A stretch of DNA of 64,000 nt, taken from NCBI GenBank assembly GCA_965229305.1, contig CBDDIZ010000041.1, positions 186,001 to 250,000 on the forward strand, written 5' to 3'. Each line of letters opens with the position of its first letter. Position 1 is the first letter of the stretch. Below the pieces are notes generated by a model. That model was not told where the DNA came from. It searched no databases and saw nothing but the letters and a program-made list of their open reading frames with translations. The stretch is from JALHNI01 sp965229305. Lineage in GTDB: Bacteria > Acidobacteriota > Terriglobia > Bryobacterales > Bryobacteraceae. A program made the position numbers and the translations under genes. Below, one piece after another: positions 20,601-28,512 of this stretch.

Positions 20601-21096
20601 CCTCAAGGGCGGCGGCGTTACCGGGAAGCTGGTGGGCGGCTGGCAGATCAACTCGATTATGTCTTACGCCTCGGGCGAGCCGTTGCTCGTCTCGGTAGCG
20701 AACTCGCTGCCGCTCTTCAACTCGCTGAATCTGCCGAACGTCAACCCGGCGATCACTCCGCGACTCACGAACTCCGGCTTCGATCCGGCCAAGAACCTGG
20801 CGCTCGACATCAACGCTTTCTCGATTCCGCCGGCTTTCACCTTTGGCAACGCCTCTTCCGTGCTGCCCAACGCTCGCGCCTTCCCGAACTTCAACGAGAA
20901 CTTCGGCATCATCAAGCGCACGTACTTCACCGAACGGGTGAATCTCGAGTTTCGCTTCGAGATGTTCAACGCGTTCAACCGCGTTCGCTTCGGTAACCCG
21001 GCGGCGAACGTCAGTGAGCCGGTGAACTTCGGTAAGGTGACTTCGCAATCGAATGCGCCGCGCCAAGGCCAGTTCGCCCTGAAGCTGAACTTCTAA
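17692..21096 (+). CDS. Oar-like TonB-dependent outer-membrane protein with carboxypeptidase-regulatory-like domain
   Basis: 1134 residues. A signal peptide ending near ALLAQ is followed by a carboxypeptidase regulatory-like (CarboxypepD_reg) domain (about 25-110: GSIRGTVSDSTRAAVPAVTI, AGNFTLANLRAGTYTVTAER). A plug-like region follows (about 130-250: VTGASGFGGAYVNGGARFTR, EFSIATTGYAAEFGNTGGG), then a long beta-barrel with many aromatic alternating strands that ends in NF. This architecture is a hallmark of acidobacterial genomes, where dozens of copies are common. The role is probably uptake or surface binding of oligosaccharides or other large substrates. An AGGAG site precedes the ATG by 7 nt. 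A strong terminator follows. Confidence 0.9.
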   Translation: MPKLRSLCGWLAVIIAPALLAQTDSGSIRGTVSDSTRAAVPAVTITAREISTGVVKTTMSEAAGNFTLANLRAGTYTVTAEREGFKSVQQNNVKVDVAVTVALDLELPLGSTTDRVTVTAEVTRVASESSEQTTAIQPKPFIDLPLNASGGRSAESFILLTPGVTGASGFGGAYVNGGARFTREIQVDGMSLTTAEVGGDERQMTYAPEAIQEFSIATTGYAAEFGNTGGGVERFTVRSGTNQYRGNFYEYLRNDKLDARGFFNRTVSVNRQNEFGGSIGGPVRIPKVYNGTNRTFFFLNINEFRFRSGPDNSIASVPTEAFKQGDFSAWRGAGGALIPIYDPASTRPDGAGGFTRDAFPGNVIPAGRISPASRRLVTYFPNAVLPNVTNNFPSVMRTSSFKYAYTGKIDHNFSELHRLSLSYNYAKQQDNAAGLSAPLPPPMGGRVLYHYPINHNVRLSYDWTLSARTLNHFSAGLTRQDQFVQSPTEGGNWGSVLGIANLPNGAFPQLNYAPFTSPGTQGMFVTINNTFMVADAMTLVRGKHTLKFGFDFRRLQNNFRANSATGTFSFSPNETAFPTAAGRSSTGLAFASMLLGQVDSGTITVRDITNAMRIPYFAAYVQDDYKVTRRLTLNLGLRWDLFLPILDANDNYSIMDPTVPNPAAGGRLGAMIFAGDGPGRVGRRRLLDQVAYKNFGPRLGLAYSVSPRMAFRMAYGVSYYPTGGLGGGNTKPTALGFLATPVYTSGDLGITPAFQWDNGFPTNWVKPPIISPTVVNNTNTTMWGDAGYRPSYHQEWNAGIQYDLGQGWVADVSYVGNKSTRLPLATNRNQVNPSFLNLGNLLTQQIGSPAVTAAGFNAPYPGFTGSLAQALRPFPQYLTVGTSSSDVYGFGNHNSLQIKVEKRLSKGLFVLASYVWAKTLTNVNSDIGGGVSLRDNYNYQLNKSLATYDVPSRFVSAVNYELPFGPGKSFLKGGGVTGKLVGGWQINSIMSYASGEPLLVSVANSLPLFNSLNLPNVNPAITPRLTNSGFDPAKNLALDINAFSIPPAFTFGNASSVLPNARAFPNFNENFGIIKRTYFTERVNLEFRFEMFNAFNRVRFGNPAANVSEPVNFGKVTSQSNAPRQGQFALKLNF

Positions 21097-21112
21097 GGGC
21101 GCTAACAGCAGC

Positions 21113-21147
21113 AAGCCCGGACTGACGCCGTCAGCCCGGGCTTTGTT
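21113..21147 (+). terminator. Rho-independent terminator
   Basis: A 14-bp stem with one mismatch (21113-21126 with 21130-21143, loop GCC) is followed by TGTTTC. It lies 16 nt after the Oar-like gene stop and directly before the stop of the convergent small gene, so it may serve both. Confidence 0.8.
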
Positions 21148-21366
21148 TCATCGAGCGGCCGCGGCTTCGATCCGCCGTTGCTGTCTCATCGTCCAGGCCA
21201 TCAGATACAGCACCAGGCAGTTAACGCCGGGCACGAGTAACAGCGTACTCACCGCCCAAGCTGAGCTGCGTCGGAAGCGCAGCGCGCGCAACAGCAGCAC
21301 CAATGGGATGACATAGCCGATCACGAGCAAGGGCAGAATCACCCAGACGTTGGGATGAAAGGCCAT
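21148..21366 (-). CDS. small integral membrane protein
   Basis: 72 residues with two clear transmembrane helices (about 8-27: VWVILPLLVIGYVIPLVLLL; about 36-56: AWAVSTLLLVPGVNCLVLYL), separated by a basic loop (RALRFRRSS) and ending in a charged tail. The shape recalls PLDc_N/YqaE-sized membrane proteins, but no family was assigned. It lies 18 nt downstream of the end of era and may be co-transcribed with the phoH-ybeY-corC-era operon. Confidence 0.55.
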   Translation of the reverse strand: MAFHPNVWVILPLLVIGYVIPLVLLLRALRFRRSSAWAVSTLLLVPGVNCLVLYLMAWTMRQQRRIEAAAAR

Positions 21367-21384
21367 AATGCCTCCAAGATAACG

Positions 21385-22311
21385 CTAAGTGGTGGTGGAG
21401 GCCACCATGCGCCAGTCGAGCTCGCGCAGGAACTCGGGCTTATCGCGCCAACCCGGCGCTACTTTGACGAACAGTTCCAGGAAAACCTTGCGCTCGGTCC
21501 ATTTCTCGATCTCCACGCGGGCGCGCGTGCCGATCTCCTTGATCATCTGGCCGCCCTGGCCGATGATGATCTTCTTTTGTCCCGGCCGCTCCACGATGAT
21601 GCTGGCGTTGATGCGGATGAGCTTCTCGGACTCTTCCCACTTCTCCACCATCACGGCCACGGCGTGCGGCACTTCCTGGTTCGTCAAGCGCAGGATCTGC
21701 TCGCGCACCAACTCGGCCACCAGAAAGCGCATCGGCTGATCCGTCAGATAGTCCTCCGGATACTGCGCCGGCCCCGGCGGCAACAGCCGCACGATGGTCT
21801 GCAGGAGCGCTTCGATACTTTCGCCTCCGCGCCGCGCCGAAATCGGCACGATCTCGTGGAAACTGAACACCTCGGCGTACTTCTGCATGATGGGCAGCAG
21901 TTCGCGCTTGTCTTTGAAGCGGTCGATCTTGTTCAGCGCGCAGATCACCGGCAGGCCGGTCTTCCGCACCGCATCCATCGCCTGTAATTCCGCTTCGTCG
22001 CAAGGCAGCGTCGCGTCCACCACGTACAGGATCACGTCGCGGCCCTCAATCGCCGAACGCACCGTCTGCATCATGCGCCGGTTGAAGGCGTTGTCACTCT
22101 GGTGAATGCCGGGTGTATCGACAAAGACGATCTGCGCGTCCGGCCGGGTCGTGACGCCCTGGATGATCGTGCGCGTGGTCTGCGGCCGCGGGGCCACGAT
22201 GGCGAGCTTCGCGCCCACTAACGCATTCAGGAGCGTCGACTTGCCCGCGTTCGGCCGCCCCGCAATTCCTACGTGCCCGAACCGGTGTTCAGCCTTTGGC
22301 CGTTTCGCCAT
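21385..22311 (-). CDS. era: GTPase Era
   Basis: 308 residues, the normal length. Era is a membrane-associated GTPase that binds 16S rRNA and is needed for 30S ribosome assembly. The G1 motif GRPNAGKS is at about 18-25, the effector region has PQTTR, G3 is DTPGIHQ, G4 is NKID, G5 is ISARRG, and the C-terminal KH domain carries VMVEKWEES and the GxxG-type IIGQGGQMIKEIG. The start overlaps the end of the corC-like gene by 23 nt. The gene order phoH-ybeY-corC-era is conserved in many bacteria and supports the call. Confidence 0.97.
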   Translation of the reverse strand: MAKRPKAEHRFGHVGIAGRPNAGKSTLLNALVGAKLAIVAPRPQTTRTIIQGVTTRPDAQIVFVDTPGIHQSDNAFNRRMMQTVRSAIEGRDVILYVVDATLPCDEAELQAMDAVRKTGLPVICALNKIDRFKDKRELLPIMQKYAEVFSFHEIVPISARRGGESIEALLQTIVRLLPPGPAQYPEDYLTDQPMRFLVAELVREQILRLTNQEVPHAVAVMVEKWEESEKLIRINASIIVERPGQKKIIIGQGGQMIKEIGTRARVEIEKWTERKVFLELFVKVAPGWRDKPEFLRELDWRMVASTTT

Positions 22312-23590
22312 CCAACGCCCCTTCTTTCTTGACCTCGGCCGGTGTCTCGCGCAGCCGCGAAATCTTCACCTGCTCCACGCGCAAATCGGTGGCGGCCAGC
22401 ACTTCCACCCGAATGCCCTCGCGCTCCACGGCTTCGCCGGCTTCCGGCACCCGGCCCAGCCATTCCGTCACCAGGCCCCCCACCGTCGTCGCTTCGGTGT
22501 CCGCGTGATTCGCGTAATCCACCAACTCGCCCAAATGATCGATGTCGAAACTGCCGGCCACCACGTACTCGCCGTTGCCTAAGCTCTCCACGTCCACGTG
22601 CGGCTCATGCTCGTCCCGGATCTCGCCCAGAATTTCTTCGAGCATGTCTTCCATCGTCACCAGGCCGGCCGTGTGCCCGTACTCATCGATCACCACCGCC
22701 ATATGCTGACGGTTCTCGCGCATCTCTTCGAGCAGCAGCTTCACGCTCTTGGTCTCCGGCACCAGGCGGATGGGCCGCACCAGATCTTTTACCTTTTTGC
22801 GGCAGTGCTCTTCTTCGTCCACTTCCAGCACATCGTGCACGTGCACGAAGCCGATGATCGAATCGATGTCTTCGCGATACACCGGAATGCGTGAATACTG
22901 CTCGTGAATCACCAACTGACGCAAGTCTTCGAGCGAGGCATTTTCGGTAATACCAACAATGCTCGGCCGCGGCGTCATCACGTCGCGAATCACTTTTTCG
23001 CCAAAGGCCACCACGGACTGAATCAGCTTCCGGTCGCCTTCTTCAATGAGACCTTCTTCGGCGCCAGCTTCAATCAGCGCCTCGATTTCCTCGGCCGGCG
23101 TTTGCGCTTCTTCTTCCTGGTCGGCCGGGCCCGACAAATCGGCCAGTGAATGGAGGAAGTCGAGCATCGCCGCCAGTGGCCGCATCGCCAGCACCATCAA
23201 CCGCAGCAGCGGCAGCAGCGGCGTCAGCCACGAACCGCTCGTTTTGCGATAGCTCAGCTGCGGCAGCACGTAGCAGAACAACATCATCGAGAGCCATGAG
23301 AATAGCGCGGCCTCCACGAAATCTTCGCTCAGGAACCGCTCATGGGTCGCCACTACGGACATCGCCACCCCGAGCAGCGCCAGTAGCGTGTGCTTCCACA
23401 GCGAGAACATCAGCGCGCCGCGCTCGGTCTTGAGGCCGATGCTGTCTTCCACACTCTCTTTGAAATAGGTGAGCGCCGGCAGTTCGCGAGTCCGCAGGCG
23501 AAGGGCTTCGAGATAGAAAGTTTGGAGCGAGGTCGCCAGGCCCAGCAGCGCTAAGCCCACCACAATCACTACCATCAGGAAAATCGTCAA
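22289..23590 (-). CDS. CorC/HlyC-type CBS-domain membrane protein
   Basis: 433 residues. The N-terminal 150 residues hold about four membrane helices (the DUF21/CNNM-like region, here rather divergent). A CBS pair spans about 190-320 (VIRDVMTPRPSIVGITENAS, YSRIPVYREDIDSIIGFVHV, MAVVIDEYGHTAGLVTMEDM). The C-terminal CorC_HlyC domain covers about 335-420 (EYVVAGSFDIDHLGELV). The family is linked to magnesium/cobalt efflux or resistance. The start overlaps ybeY by 4 nt, and the end overlaps era by 23 nt. The DUF21-type membrane region followed by CorC_HlyC marks the long form rather than the short soluble CorC. Confidence 0.85.
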   Translation of the reverse strand: MTIFLMVVIVVGLALLGLATSLQTFYLEALRLRTRELPALTYFKESVEDSIGLKTERGALMFSLWKHTLLALLGVAMSVVATHERFLSEDFVEAALFSWLSMMLFCYVLPQLSYRKTSGSWLTPLLPLLRLMVLAMRPLAAMLDFLHSLADLSGPADQEEEAQTPAEEIEALIEAGAEEGLIEEGDRKLIQSVVAFGEKVIRDVMTPRPSIVGITENASLEDLRQLVIHEQYSRIPVYREDIDSIIGFVHVHDVLEVDEEEHCRKKVKDLVRPIRLVPETKSVKLLLEEMRENRQHMAVVIDEYGHTAGLVTMEDMLEEILGEIRDEHEPHVDVESLGNGEYVVAGSFDIDHLGELVDYANHADTEATTVGGLVTEWLGRVPEAGEAVEREGIRVEVLAATDLRVEQVKISRLRETPAEVKKEGALDGETAKG

Positions 23591-24033
23591 GCTTCGGCCC
23601 TCTCGATGAGTCCTTGCGGCAGGCCATAGGCGGCCCGCCAGCGGGCTTCCAGCTTCCGCATTTTGCCGCCGTCGGTTTCGTGATCATGCCCTAGCAGGTG
23701 CAGCACGCCGTGCAGCAGCAGAATCCGCACTTCCTGTTCGATCCCATGGCCATGTTCGGCCGCTTGCGCCTTCGCTCGCTCCAGCGAGATGGCGATATCG
23801 CCCAGGGTGCCGATGGGCTGCCCGCTCGGGAAGCTCAGCACATCGGTGGCATAGTTGTGTCCCAGGAATTGTTTGTTCAGCCGGCGCAGCTCTTTGTCGC
23901 CGGTCAGGAGGCAGTTGAAGGGACGCCCGCTGCATAGGTCCTGCCGCAGCCGGTCCGCAAAACCCCTCAACGCCGTCCGGCCGATGCGCGGTGTGGTTCG
24001 CTCAATCAGGAGACTGGTCTCCGCTTCAGACAT
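23587..24033 (-). CDS. ybeY: endoribonuclease YbeY
   Basis: 148 residues. YbeY is a zinc-dependent endoribonuclease involved in 16S rRNA 3' processing and 70S quality control. The signature H-G-x-L-H-L-x-G-H-D-H is intact (HGVLHLLGHDHETD), and the upstream conserved NYATDVLSFP and LGDIAIS are present. It lies 10 nt after phoH and overlaps the corC-like gene by 4 nt, as in the conserved operon. Confidence 0.95.
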   Translation of the reverse strand: MSEAETSLLIERTTPRIGRTALRGFADRLRQDLCSGRPFNCLLTGDKELRRLNKQFLGHNYATDVLSFPSGQPIGTLGDIAISLERAKAQAAEHGHGIEQEVRILLLHGVLHLLGHDHETDGGKMRKLEARWRAAYGLPQGLIERAEA

Positions 24034-24043
24034 ACGTCATGGA

Positions 24044-25078
24044 TTACTCGGGTTCGAGATGGGCGGCTTTCGTGGACGCGGACGCTTCAACGGGAAATTC
24101 TTCCAGCCGCAGATTCAACTGTCGGCCAGTACCATTCAGCTCATTGTACCGTTCGTACGCCTGCACGATTTTCTGCACCAGGCTGTGCCGCACGACGTCG
24201 ACGTCGGTGAAGGGCACAAAGGTAATGCCCGGCACGCCGCGCAGCACGTCGGTTACTTCGCGCAGGCCGCTACGTTGGTTGCCGGGGAGGTCGATCTGCG
24301 TCAGATCGCCGGTGATGACCATCTTGGAATTGAAGCCCAGGCGCGTCAGGATCATCTTCATCTGCTCCCGCGTGGCGTTCTGCGCCTCGTCGATGATGAT
24401 GAATGCGTCGTTCAGCGTGCGGCCGCGCATGAAGGCGATCGGCGCAATTTCGATCGTATTCCGCTCAATCAGCTTTTCGACGCGCTCGCTTTCGAGCATG
24501 TCGAAAAGCGCATCATAGAGCGGCCGCAGATACGGGTCGACCTTCTCCTGCAGCGTTCCCGGCAAAAAGCCGAGCCGTTCACCGGCTTCAACCGCGGGCC
24601 GCGTCAGAATGATGCGCGAGACCTTCTTACTTAGCAGCGCGGAAACGGCCATCGCTACCGCCAGATACGTCTTGCCGGTCCCGGCCGGTCCGATACCGAA
24701 CACCATGTCGTTGCGTTCGATGGCTTCGAGATAACGGCGCTGGTTCACGGTCTTCGGCCCCAGCATCTTCTTGCCGAAGCTGCGTTGCTTGCCGCTTTCC
24801 ACCAGACTGCGCAAGCGGACCTCGGCGTCGCCCGTCACTACACGCAGATACCCGTTCAGGTCGCCGTTGCCGAAAACATGCCCCTGGCGGACCAATTCGG
24901 TGTAGTCATCGACGATTTGCGAGACGCGTTGCACTGCGGCCTCATCGCCATCCACCTTCAACCCCTCGGGGCACACGTCGAGCCGTACGTTGAAACTTTG
25001 TTCGAGGAGCCGCAGGTTTTCGTCTCGCGTTCCAAACAGGGACTCGACGCCGCGAGGCAGTGGAAGCGTCGTCTTCAT
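24044..25078 (-). CDS. phoH: PhoH family ATPase
   Basis: 344 residues. The Walker A motif GPAGTGKT lies in the middle of the chain (after NDMVFGI) and the Walker B motif is IIIDEAQNAT. Other family motifs are LTRPAVEAGERLGFLPG, KVDPYLRPLYDAL and the C-terminal RHSLVQKIVQAYE. An N-terminal KH-like segment (NVRLDVCPEGLKVDGDE) is typical of the PhoH/YbeZ type. PhoH/YbeZ works with YbeY in RNA metabolism, which matches the direct linkage. It is the first gene of the operon; the 62-bp gap to the sigma factor gene is the likely promoter region. Confidence 0.95.
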   Translation of the reverse strand: MKTTLPLPRGVESLFGTRDENLRLLEQSFNVRLDVCPEGLKVDGDEAAVQRVSQIVDDYTELVRQGHVFGNGDLNGYLRVVTGDAEVRLRSLVESGKQRSFGKKMLGPKTVNQRRYLEAIERNDMVFGIGPAGTGKTYLAVAMAVSALLSKKVSRIILTRPAVEAGERLGFLPGTLQEKVDPYLRPLYDALFDMLESERVEKLIERNTIEIAPIAFMRGRTLNDAFIIIDEAQNATREQMKMILTRLGFNSKMVITGDLTQIDLPGNQRSGLREVTDVLRGVPGITFVPFTDVDVVRHSLVQKIVQAYERYNELNGTGRQLNLRLEEFPVEASASTKAAHLEPE

Positions 25079-25140
25079 TGAGTCACAGGATGGTGGGCGC
25101 CGTGGGGGCGGGTCATCTGCCCGAAAGTATAACAGACTGG

Positions 25141-25770
25141 TCAGCCAACCAGCGTTGCCGGACCCAACCTTCCCTGGTGCTTCTCCAGCCGCGCTCGTAG
25201 CTCTTGCCGGGCTCGCAATAGCCGGCTCTTCGCCGCCGCCAGCGAGATGCCCAGATTCTCCGCCACCTCCGGCATGGGCCGCTCTTCAATGTCCCGCATC
25301 CAGAACACGCGCTTCAGCAGCGGCGGCATGCGGTTCACTTCGCGTTGCAGCAATTGGCAAACTTCCTGCCGCCCCAGTTCCGCCTCCGGCGTATCGCCCT
25401 GATCCGGCAGATCAAGCGTCCCGCTCTCCTCGCCGATTTTGGCGTCGTCGAGGTACAGAAACCGGGCCCGCTTGTCGCGCCGCAACCGCATCAGGCACTG
25501 ATTCACCACGATTCGGGTGAACCAGGTGGAGAATTTTGCCTCACGGTTAAACTGATTCAGGTGAGAGTATGCTTTCCAAATGGCGTTCTGAAGTTCGTCT
25601 TCGGCGTCGGAGCGGTCGCGCAAAATCGAATAGGCTAACTTGAAGCTTATGGAGCGCTGCCGCTCAATTAATTCCGTGAATGCTCGATCGTCTCCGGATG
25701 TGGCTAAAAGAAGCAATTCCTCATCCGACTGGCCCGCAAATTCGTAGTAATTCTTTTGCATCGTGTGCAA
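25141..25770 (-). CDS. ECF-type RNA polymerase sigma factor
   Basis: 209 residues. Region sigma-2 covers about 35-105 (LAYSILRDRSDAEDELQNAI, NREAKFSTWFTRIVVNQCLM). Region sigma-4 covers about 140-195 (MPPLLKRVFWMRDIEERPMP, LGISLAAAKSRLLRARQELR). A second Met at codon 4 is an equally good start. There is no adjacent anti-sigma factor, so its signal cannot be inferred. The gene is divergent from the XRE-cupin regulator across only 47 bp. Confidence 0.92.
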   Translation of the reverse strand: MHTMQKNYYEFAGQSDEELLLLATSGDDRAFTELIERQRSISFKLAYSILRDRSDAEDELQNAIWKAYSHLNQFNREAKFSTWFTRIVVNQCLMRLRRDKRARFLYLDDAKIGEESGTLDLPDQGDTPEAELGRQEVCQLLQREVNRMPPLLKRVFWMRDIEERPMPEVAENLGISLAAAKSRLLRARQELRARLEKHQGRLGPATLVG

Positions 25771-25817
25771 CGTCCTGCAGTCCTAGTTAAAGAAGTATCG
25801 TAGCCAACACTCCCTAT

Positions 25818-26534
25818 ATGAATGAGCCTACCAAGCCGAGCCAGACAGAGCGAGATCACACTGAAATTGAATTCATTGATGGTAAAACCGAACAGACCCC
25901 TTTCATAGCCGATAAAACAGATTTGGAGGCCGGCGAGAGTTCGGAGAAGACGCTCCGCCGCGCCCTGGCTTCCTACGAAATTGGGAAGAAGCTTCGCCAG
26001 CTCCGCCTGAAAAAGAAGATCGCCCTGGTCGATCTCGGCAAGCACACCGGCCTTTCCGCCTCCATGCTTTCCCAGCTCGAGAACGGCAAACTGGTGCCGA
26101 CGCTCCCCACGTTGGCGCGGATTGCCATGGTTTTCGATGTCGGCCTGGACCATTTCTTCGCCGACAAACGCCGGGCGCGCATGTTCTCCGTGGTGCGGGC
26201 CGGCGAGCGCATCAAGTTCCCGGCCCAGCCGGATGCCGTTTTTCCCACTTATTTTTTCGAATGCCTGGCCTTCCACGCCCAGGATAAGAGCCTGCAGGCT
26301 TACCTGGCGGAGTTCCCGGCACGCCACGAGGCCAAAGACGTCGAACATGCGCACGATGGCGCCGAGTTCATCCACGTCCTTTCCGGCACGCTGGCGATCC
26401 ACTACCAGGACGAAGAGCACCTGCTCGGCCCCGGCGACAGCGTCTATTTCGACGCTTCGGAGCCTCACAGCTACCGGGCCGGCGACGGCGATGTCGCCCG
26501 CGCCCTGGTCATCACGACGCCGGCTCGTCCTTAA
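25818..26534 (+). CDS. XRE-type HTH regulator with C-terminal cupin
   Basis: 238 residues. After about 45 acidic, low-complexity residues comes an XRE HTH (about 53-107: IGKKLRQLRLKKKIALVDLG, HTGLSASMLSQLENGKLVPT). A C-terminal cupin_2 domain follows (about 165-230: HAHDGAEFIHVLSGTLAI, LGPGDSVYFDASEPHSY) with metal-binding-type His/Glu residues. Such proteins usually sense a small polar metabolite and repress a neighbouring transport or catabolic gene; the target here is unknown. The 3' end overlaps the convergent receiver-like gene by 23 nt. Confidence 0.9.
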   Translation: MNEPTKPSQTERDHTEIEFIDGKTEQTPFIADKTDLEAGESSEKTLRRALASYEIGKKLRQLRLKKKIALVDLGKHTGLSASMLSQLENGKLVPTLPTLARIAMVFDVGLDHFFADKRRARMFSVVRAGERIKFPAQPDAVFPTYFFECLAFHAQDKSLQAYLAEFPARHEAKDVEHAHDGAEFIHVLSGTLAIHYQDEEHLLGPGDSVYFDASEPHSYRAGDGDVARALVITTPARP

Positions 26535-26865
26535 AGCCGCGCACCAGGTCGTCGATTCTCGTCACAAAGACGGAACGCGCCAGCACTTCGTCGGCGCCGG
26601 CCTCCACCGCCGCGCGCCGCAAGTCGACTTGCACATGGGCCACGTAAGCCACCACCGGCACACCGGCCGCCTTTAAGTCGCGAATCAGCGCCACCGTGTC
26701 GGTGCCAGGCAGGTTCAGATCGAGGATCACCCGCGCTCCCGGTTGCGACGCCTTCCCCAACGCCGCCGGCCCGTCCGCCACCAATTCCAGCGTCTGGCCC
26801 GCGCGCCGGGCGGCGTCCTGCATTTTTACCCCGAAGATCAAGTCGCGCGTCACGGCCACAATCAT
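26512..26865 (-). CDS. stand-alone receiver-like protein, probably degenerate
   Basis: 117 residues with the beta-alpha pattern of a CheY-type receiver. The phosphoacceptor-like Asp is in ARVILDLNLPGTD. The N-terminal acidic pair is reduced (VAVTRDLIFG), and the conserved Lys near the end is not visible (EVLARSVFV instead of a K-P-F-type motif). It may therefore act without phosphorylation. No histidine kinase is nearby. Confidence 0.65.
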   Translation of the reverse strand: MIVAVTRDLIFGVKMQDAARRAGQTLELVADGPAALGKASQPGARVILDLNLPGTDTVALIRDLKAAGVPVVAYVAHVQVDLRRAAVEAGADEVLARSVFVTRIDDLVRGFKDEPAS

Positions 26866-26967
26866 GCCCCTTCAGCATAGCCGTAACTTGAATTATCCCC
26901 GGAAGTGCGGGACACTAATCAGTTCTTCGCCCGCGTGGGTGTAGACTCGATTGTTTTGCTTAACCTT

Positions 26968-27939
26968 ATGCGCGTTAGAGTCCTCTATCACGATCACTGC
27001 TTCGACGGCGCGGCCTCGGCTGCCTTTTTCAGCCGCTTTATTGCCGACCGCGTTCACCCCGGGGCGGAGTTCGCCTACACCGGCATGTCTCACGTCGCCG
27101 CCCAAAGCTTCGACGACTCGCTCTTTGACGGCGACGAGAACGCCATCGTGGACTTCAAGTACGCCACCAACGACAAACTCTCCTGGTGGTTTGACCACCA
27201 CCAGAGCGCCTTCCTGAGTCCCGCCGATCACGAACACTTTCGCGCCCTCAAAGCCAACGGCGATCCGCGGGCGCGGCAGCTCTTCTTCGACCCCACCTAT
27301 CGCTCCTGTACCCAATACATCGCCGACGTCACGCGCGAACAGTTCGGCTACAACCCTCCCGACCTCGCCAATCTCGTCCACTGGGCCGACATCGTCGATA
27401 GCGCCCGTTATGCCAGCGCCCAGGAAGCCGTGGAACTCGGCTCGGCCGCGCTCAAAATCGTGCTGATCATTGAAGCCGCCAAGGGCGGGGAAGTCGTGCA
27501 GCGCCTCATCCGGCTCATGCAGTCGATGAGCCTTGATGAAATTGTGGCCGATCCGCAGATGCAGGAACTCTACTTACCTCTGCGCGACCGTCATCGGCGC
27601 ACCATGGAACTCATCCGTCAACGCGCGGCCTGTGAGGACGGCGTGGTTTTCTTTGATCTGGTGGGTGAAGACGTCGAGGGCTATAACAAGTTCATCCCGT
27701 ATTACTTGTTCCCCGAAGCCACTTACACGGTTTCCGTGAGCGAACAGAGTTTCCGGACGAAAGTGAGCGTCGGCTCGAATCCCTGGGTCAAAACGCCCTT
27801 GCGGCACAACCTCGCTTCGATCTGTGAACGATATGGCGGGGGCGGCCACCCCAAAGTGGGAGCCATCAGTTTTCCCACCGGAGCCTTCGCCGAAGCGCGT
27901 CAGGCGGCGAGTGAGATTCTCACCGAACTGCGGGGCTAA
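26968..27939 (+). CDS. DHH family phosphoesterase (oligoribonuclease/NrnA-like)
   Basis: About 323 residues from the ATG at 26968. The frame is open further upstream to 26905, but the conserved N-terminus begins at MRVRVLYHDHCFDGAASAAF. The DHH motif is WWFDHHQSAF, and the C-terminal DHHA1 glycine-rich motif is YGGGGHPKVGAISFP. Such Mn-dependent enzymes cleave nanoRNA, pAp or cyclic-dinucleotide products, but the exact substrate cannot be told from the sequence. It is convergent with the roadblock gene, with 6 bp between the stops. Confidence 0.82.
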   Translation: MRVRVLYHDHCFDGAASAAFFSRFIADRVHPGAEFAYTGMSHVAAQSFDDSLFDGDENAIVDFKYATNDKLSWWFDHHQSAFLSPADHEHFRALKANGDPRARQLFFDPTYRSCTQYIADVTREQFGYNPPDLANLVHWADIVDSARYASAQEAVELGSAALKIVLIIEAAKGGEVVQRLIRLMQSMSLDEIVADPQMQELYLPLRDRHRRTMELIRQRAACEDGVVFFDLVGEDVEGYNKFIPYYLFPEATYTVSVSEQSFRTKVSVGSNPWVKTPLRHNLASICERYGGGGHPKVGAISFPTGAFAEARQAASEILTELRG

Positions 27940-27945
27940 GGTCCT

Positions 27946-28311
27946 CTAGAGCGCTTGCAGAATCTGGTGGGCCGCGTTGCGGGCCGCCATCTGCACCAGC
28001 GCCGGATTCAAATGCGCCGGACCAAGGAGCGCCAGGACGGCCTTCGGACCCGTCGCATAGAGCAGAATCTGCCCTTCGGTGCCGAGCACCGAAACCTCCT
28101 GGCAGGACCCCGACGCGAGCGACTCCGTCACCCGTCTTCCCAGGCTCGTCACCGCCGCGGCTAACGCCGCCACCCGGCCCGGATCGTCTTGTTCTGCCAT
28201 GGAATGCACCAGCGGCATCCCTTCATTGGTTGCCAGCATTACCCCGTGCAGATCCGGGATCGCGAGGCGGAGTTGATCGATGCCCTGTTGGATGCGGTCA
28301 CGTCGGCTCAT
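27946..28311 (-). CDS. roadblock/LC7 domain protein
   Basis: 121 residues forming one roadblock/LC7 domain (PF03259): IPDLHGVMLATNEGMPLVHS near the start, then the central helix and VSVLGTEGQILLYATGPKAV. Prokaryotic roadblock proteins typically regulate small Ras-like (MglA-type) GTPases. No MglA gene is seen in the window, so the partner must be elsewhere. Confidence 0.8.
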   Translation of the reverse strand: MSRRDRIQQGIDQLRLAIPDLHGVMLATNEGMPLVHSMAEQDDPGRVAALAAAVTSLGRRVTESLASGSCQEVSVLGTEGQILLYATGPKAVLALLGPAHLNPALVQMAARNAAHQILQAL

Positions 28312-28512
28312 GGGAATATTTCTTCGCAGTAAGTGATCGGGTAAATCAAAAGAATCTTTAGCGACGCGGCTACTGGTCTTTGTCTTAGCTCCTTCTAAGG
28401 GTTTTCCCTTAAGGCCTGAGGTCTTACTGAGGGCAAAGTTCTAAGTGCATTTGACTATGGAATTCACCCGAGGCCGAGCCTACGATGGACAAAGAGGATA
28501 AATCGTTCGAGC
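28312..28512. other. divergent intergenic region, probable promoters
   Basis: 201 bp between divergent genes, AT-richer than its surroundings. It contains a small perfect hairpin (TAAGGGTTTTCCCTTA, about 28395-28410). No recognised operator was found; a GAGGATAAATCG stretch precedes the ATG at 28513. Confidence 0.3.
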